Source: Epiperipatus broadwayi
Taxonomy: Eukaryota; Onychophora; Udeonychophora; Euonychophora; Peripatidae
Assembly (NCBI GenBank): GCA_028023455.1
Contig: JAQFVV010012537.1
Span: 1-64,000, forward strand
DNA length: 64,000 nucleotides
Reading direction: 5' to 3'
The position numbers were made by a program, and so were the translations under genes. Of this stretch, positions 61,270-64,000 are shown one piece after another. The first letter of the stretch is position 1; the number at the start of each line of letters is the position of its first letter. A model generated the notes under the pieces. It was not told the origin of the DNA and made no database searches. It worked only from the letters and a program-made list of their open reading frames with translations.

Positions 61270-62100
61270 CAGAGTTTAAAATAAATCAAGATTTTCCAAC
61301 TGCACTATGGAGTTGCAATTCACAGTCCCGCCAAATGATCAAAGTCTATGACAATAATATTAAGGATAATTATCTTCATTATCTAATTAAGAATGTGTAG
61401 ATAAACAATTATCATTTATGTTGGAGTATGGTAAAAAAGTATATACATACGCAAGTAAGTCCCCCCAAGAAGTGATTTTTCAGATTTTTATAGAACCCCA
61501 CCCTTCTTTTAAATTTGAAAAATGCAAAGAACATTAATGAGTTTTCTAAAGTAATGGCAATGTGAGGGAAATAGATCCTTCTAGTGTCTATTTACAATTA
61601 CTTTATGAAAAAATTATCCTGTTTAGTTTAACAGTGATAAAATGGCAGTTTCAGAAGGTGAAGCTCCCTGGGTCAATTGTGTTCATCCTGGCAATTTATG
61701 TTTGAATGTGACATGAAGAATTTTCCATATGTCTAAAATAGGATATATCACATAGATATTCAATAATAATGGTGCTATTAGTCATCCTTGTATTATTTAA
61801 TTATGCTTCCATGTCAAAAAGTTGAAAACTTCATGCAGTTTTTTTATCATATTATGCCTATTGACTGATTTCTAAGTATGATAAAATCATAATAAAAAAA
61901 CAATTGGAAAAGCAATTCACGCTATACTGTGGTCTGTAAATTTTAGTTGCTCAAGAGATGGTAGAATTTTGTATTAAGAGAATAATACAAAAAGCCCCCC
62001 TGCCCTGAAGATTATGATAAACTACCGAAAAATTAAAGAGGATAAATTTATTTAGCAGTATTTTAATATAGATACTATAATCAAGTTGACCAGTAACATT
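61270..62100. other. AT-rich DNA, nothing certain
   Basis: Probably partly the endonuclease-side remnant of the following LINE; no readable domain. Confidence 0.35.
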
Positions 62101-63890
62101 TCTACAGATGAAGAAACATAAAAATAATGCATTGAAAAAGAATGAATATCTCAAATTTTGTAAAATGGTGCAAAAAAAAAAAAAAAAAAATGTTATCAAT
62201 AATATAAATAAGTGTAATTGTGAACTAGCAAGGAAAGCTAGAGAACAGAATAAAAGTCTCAAGAGCGTAAAACAACATTTTGGTATTGGTATGAAACTCA
62301 TTTCTGCAATAAGAAAAAAAGATGTAACTATACTAAAAGAGAGATGACATCATGAAATGTGCAGAAGAGTTCTATCAAGAATTATATAGTAATAAAGAAC
62401 AAGTTCCTCCGATATCTATTATATCTTCTGAATTGCCAAGAATTTTAAAAAAAGAAGTGAGCCATGCAATTAAATTTATGAAGGGAAAAACTCCAGATAA
62501 TGATAGAATTATAATTGATATTGTAAAAGGTGAAGAAATAGCAAAAACTTTGGCAAAGTTATATATCAAATGTCTGAATGAATAGATGTATCAGATGATT
62601 GGAAGATTGCAGTATTAATATTTAAAAAAGATGATAAAGATATTAAAAATTACAGATCTATTAGTCTTTTATCATTTCTCTACAAAATTGTTATCAAAAT
62701 AATTACAACTCATGTACAGAGAACTTTGGATTTTAATCAACTAAAAGCAGCTTGATTTTAAAGTGGTTTTAGTACAGTGGATTATATCCAAGTATTGAGA
62801 GAAGTTATACAAAGGACCAATGAATGAGTTGCGATTATGCGTTGGATTTATAGATTATGAAAAAGGAATTTGATGCTATAAGCATTTCTTCAGTGATTAA
62901 AGCATTGGATCATCAAGGTAGAGACTCAGGATAGTCGTATTCTGAAGAATATTTATAAAAATATAACAACAGTTAGATTACATAATGATATTAGAGAGAT
63001 TAACATTGAGAAGGGTGTATTACAGGGTGTCTCCATATCTCCAAAACTTTTTACAGCAGTGCTGCAAGAATCATTTTGTAGATTAAAATGGAAAGCTAAA
63101 GTAATGAAAGTAAATATAAATTACTCAAGTCACCTAGATTTTGCCAGTGATGTAGTTGTTTATAAATAATGCTTTAGAGCTTCAGAAAATATTGCAAGAG
63201 TTATCAGATGAAAGTAAGAAAGTAGGACTAAAGATAAATGTTAAAAAAATCAAAGTAATGTTCTATCAATTTTCTTAAAAGATGAAAATTAAGATTAATA
63301 ATGATGAGTTAGAAGAAGTTAACAACCACAATTACTTTGGTCAAATTATTACTATAGATGAAAATGTAATGGATGAAATTAATCATAAAATTAAACTTGG
63401 TTGGAGTGCTTTATAGAAACAATTTATTATTAAAAGGAAACATGCCAATATGTTTGAAAAAGATTTCTAATGTGTTTTACCTGTTCTTACTTATGGATCT
63501 GAGACTTGGACACTTAACAGAAGAGCAATACAGAGACTTTAGACCACTCAAAGAAAGTATGGAGAGATGCATGTTAGGAGTAACAAGAAGAGATTGAAAA
63601 TGAAATACATGGATAAGAGAACAAACAGATGTTTTTGACATCATTGAAAGAATTAAAGAGACTGAAGTGGAATTGGCTGGACATATTGCTAGAAGAGATA
63701 ATCGATGGACAGTTGAAATCTTAAATGTGTTCCAAGACATTGTAAAAGATCTAGAAAGAGATGAGAGATGGCTAGTGTGGGGGGTGATGTGGAGAAGAGA
63801 CTGAAATCGGAGATGGATTGAACTTGGAGAGGCTTTCATCTTGCAGTGGATTGATAATGGTTGAAAATGACGATAACTATAATCAAGATT
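62101..63890 (+). pseudogene. RTE-like LINE, longest copy (linker, RT and C-terminus)
   Basis: Plus-strand order: linker with NEYLKFCKMVQKK and ELARKAREQNKSLKSVKQHF (62108-62345). Pre-RT ECAEEFYQELYSNKEQVPPI-type block and AIKFMKGKTPDNDRIIIDIV (62352-62530). Then LAKLYIKCLNE, DDKDIKNYRSISLLSFLYK (the NYRPISLLS block) near 62625-62690, and IDYEKEFDAI near 62850. LHNDIREINIEKGVLQGVSISPKLF occurs near 62975-63050, and HLDFASDVVV at about 63130 in place of FADD. The C-terminal blocks are MDEINHKIKLGWSAL, CLKKISNVFY..TYGSETWT, SMERCMLGVTRRD and ELAGHIARRDNRWT (63690). It has at least six frame breaks or stops and a lost catalytic Asp, so no activity is expected. The antisense ORFs 62375-62569 and 63477-63965 are shadows. 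Confidence 0.88.
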
Positions 63891-64000
63891 CTGGAGAAAT
63901 ATTGAATCTGAAAGTTTTAAAAACTGCAGTCTGGAACTTTTTAAAATGGTACTGAGAAAGAGCAATCAAACTTCTTAAAATGAAAGACTAAATTCAAAAT

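Noticed and set aside
61951-62301. 116-residue minus-strand ORF
   Set aside because: Antisense of the RTE linker; phenylalanine run from a poly-A tract.
63477-63965. 162-residue minus-strand ORF
   Set aside because: Antisense of the RTE C-terminal region; Ser/Leu-rich composition typical of a shadow frame.

Overview
This 64 kb window is AT-rich, repeat-dense eukaryotic DNA. It carries many non-LTR retrotransposon remnants, tRNA-derived SINEs, DNA-transposon relics, long foldback (inverted-repeat) elements and AAT/AT microsatellites, and there is no operon-like structure. It is an animal genome: the one confident host gene is a GAS1/GDNF-receptor-family protein, and the transposons are typical of metazoans. 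The mix of tRNA-derived SINEs, RTE-like LINEs and AAT repeats would suit a lophotrochozoan such as a cephalopod mollusc, but that is inference and cannot be proven from sequence alone.

Layout. 1-1170: minus-strand RTE-like LINE that runs off the left edge. 1.7-5.7 kb: foldback, interspersed repeats, microsatellites. 5.75-7.48 kb: minus-strand LINE with endonuclease and RT remnants. 8.5-9.95 kb: SINE, hairpin element, 32-bp tandem repeat, RT fragment. 11.6-13.5 kb: SINEs and two foldbacks, one with perfect 36-bp arms. 15.3-15.75 kb: duplicated unit with a large AAT tract. 16.8-18.9 kb: minus-strand LINE interrupted by a foldback element; a 3' end of the same LINE lies in opposite orientation at 20.8 kb. 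21-25.8 kb: nothing recognisable. 26.54-27.64 kb: a 1.1 kb TIR element with TA duplication. 29.4-31.2 kb: two RTE 3' fragments. 32.5-42.5 kb: three long foldbacks, many SINEs, and one very well-preserved SINE with a 15-bp target duplication. 46.9-48.5 kb: the single-exon GAS1-like gene (minus strand) and its GC-richer upstream region. 49.6-57.8 kb: RTE, hAT-like and mariner remnants and repeats. 58.8-61.3 kb: a SINE cluster. 62.1-63.9 kb: plus-strand RTE-like LINE with most of the RT region, frame-disrupted.

Only the GAS1-like gene looks functional. It encodes a secreted, probably GPI-anchored receptor with two 10-cysteine domains. Everything else recognisable is mobile DNA in various states of decay. 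The most unusual pattern is a dispersed motif, CTGAAGA - covarying hairpin - GAAAC, which resembles part of a hammerhead ribozyme core and sits in or beside several foldback elements.
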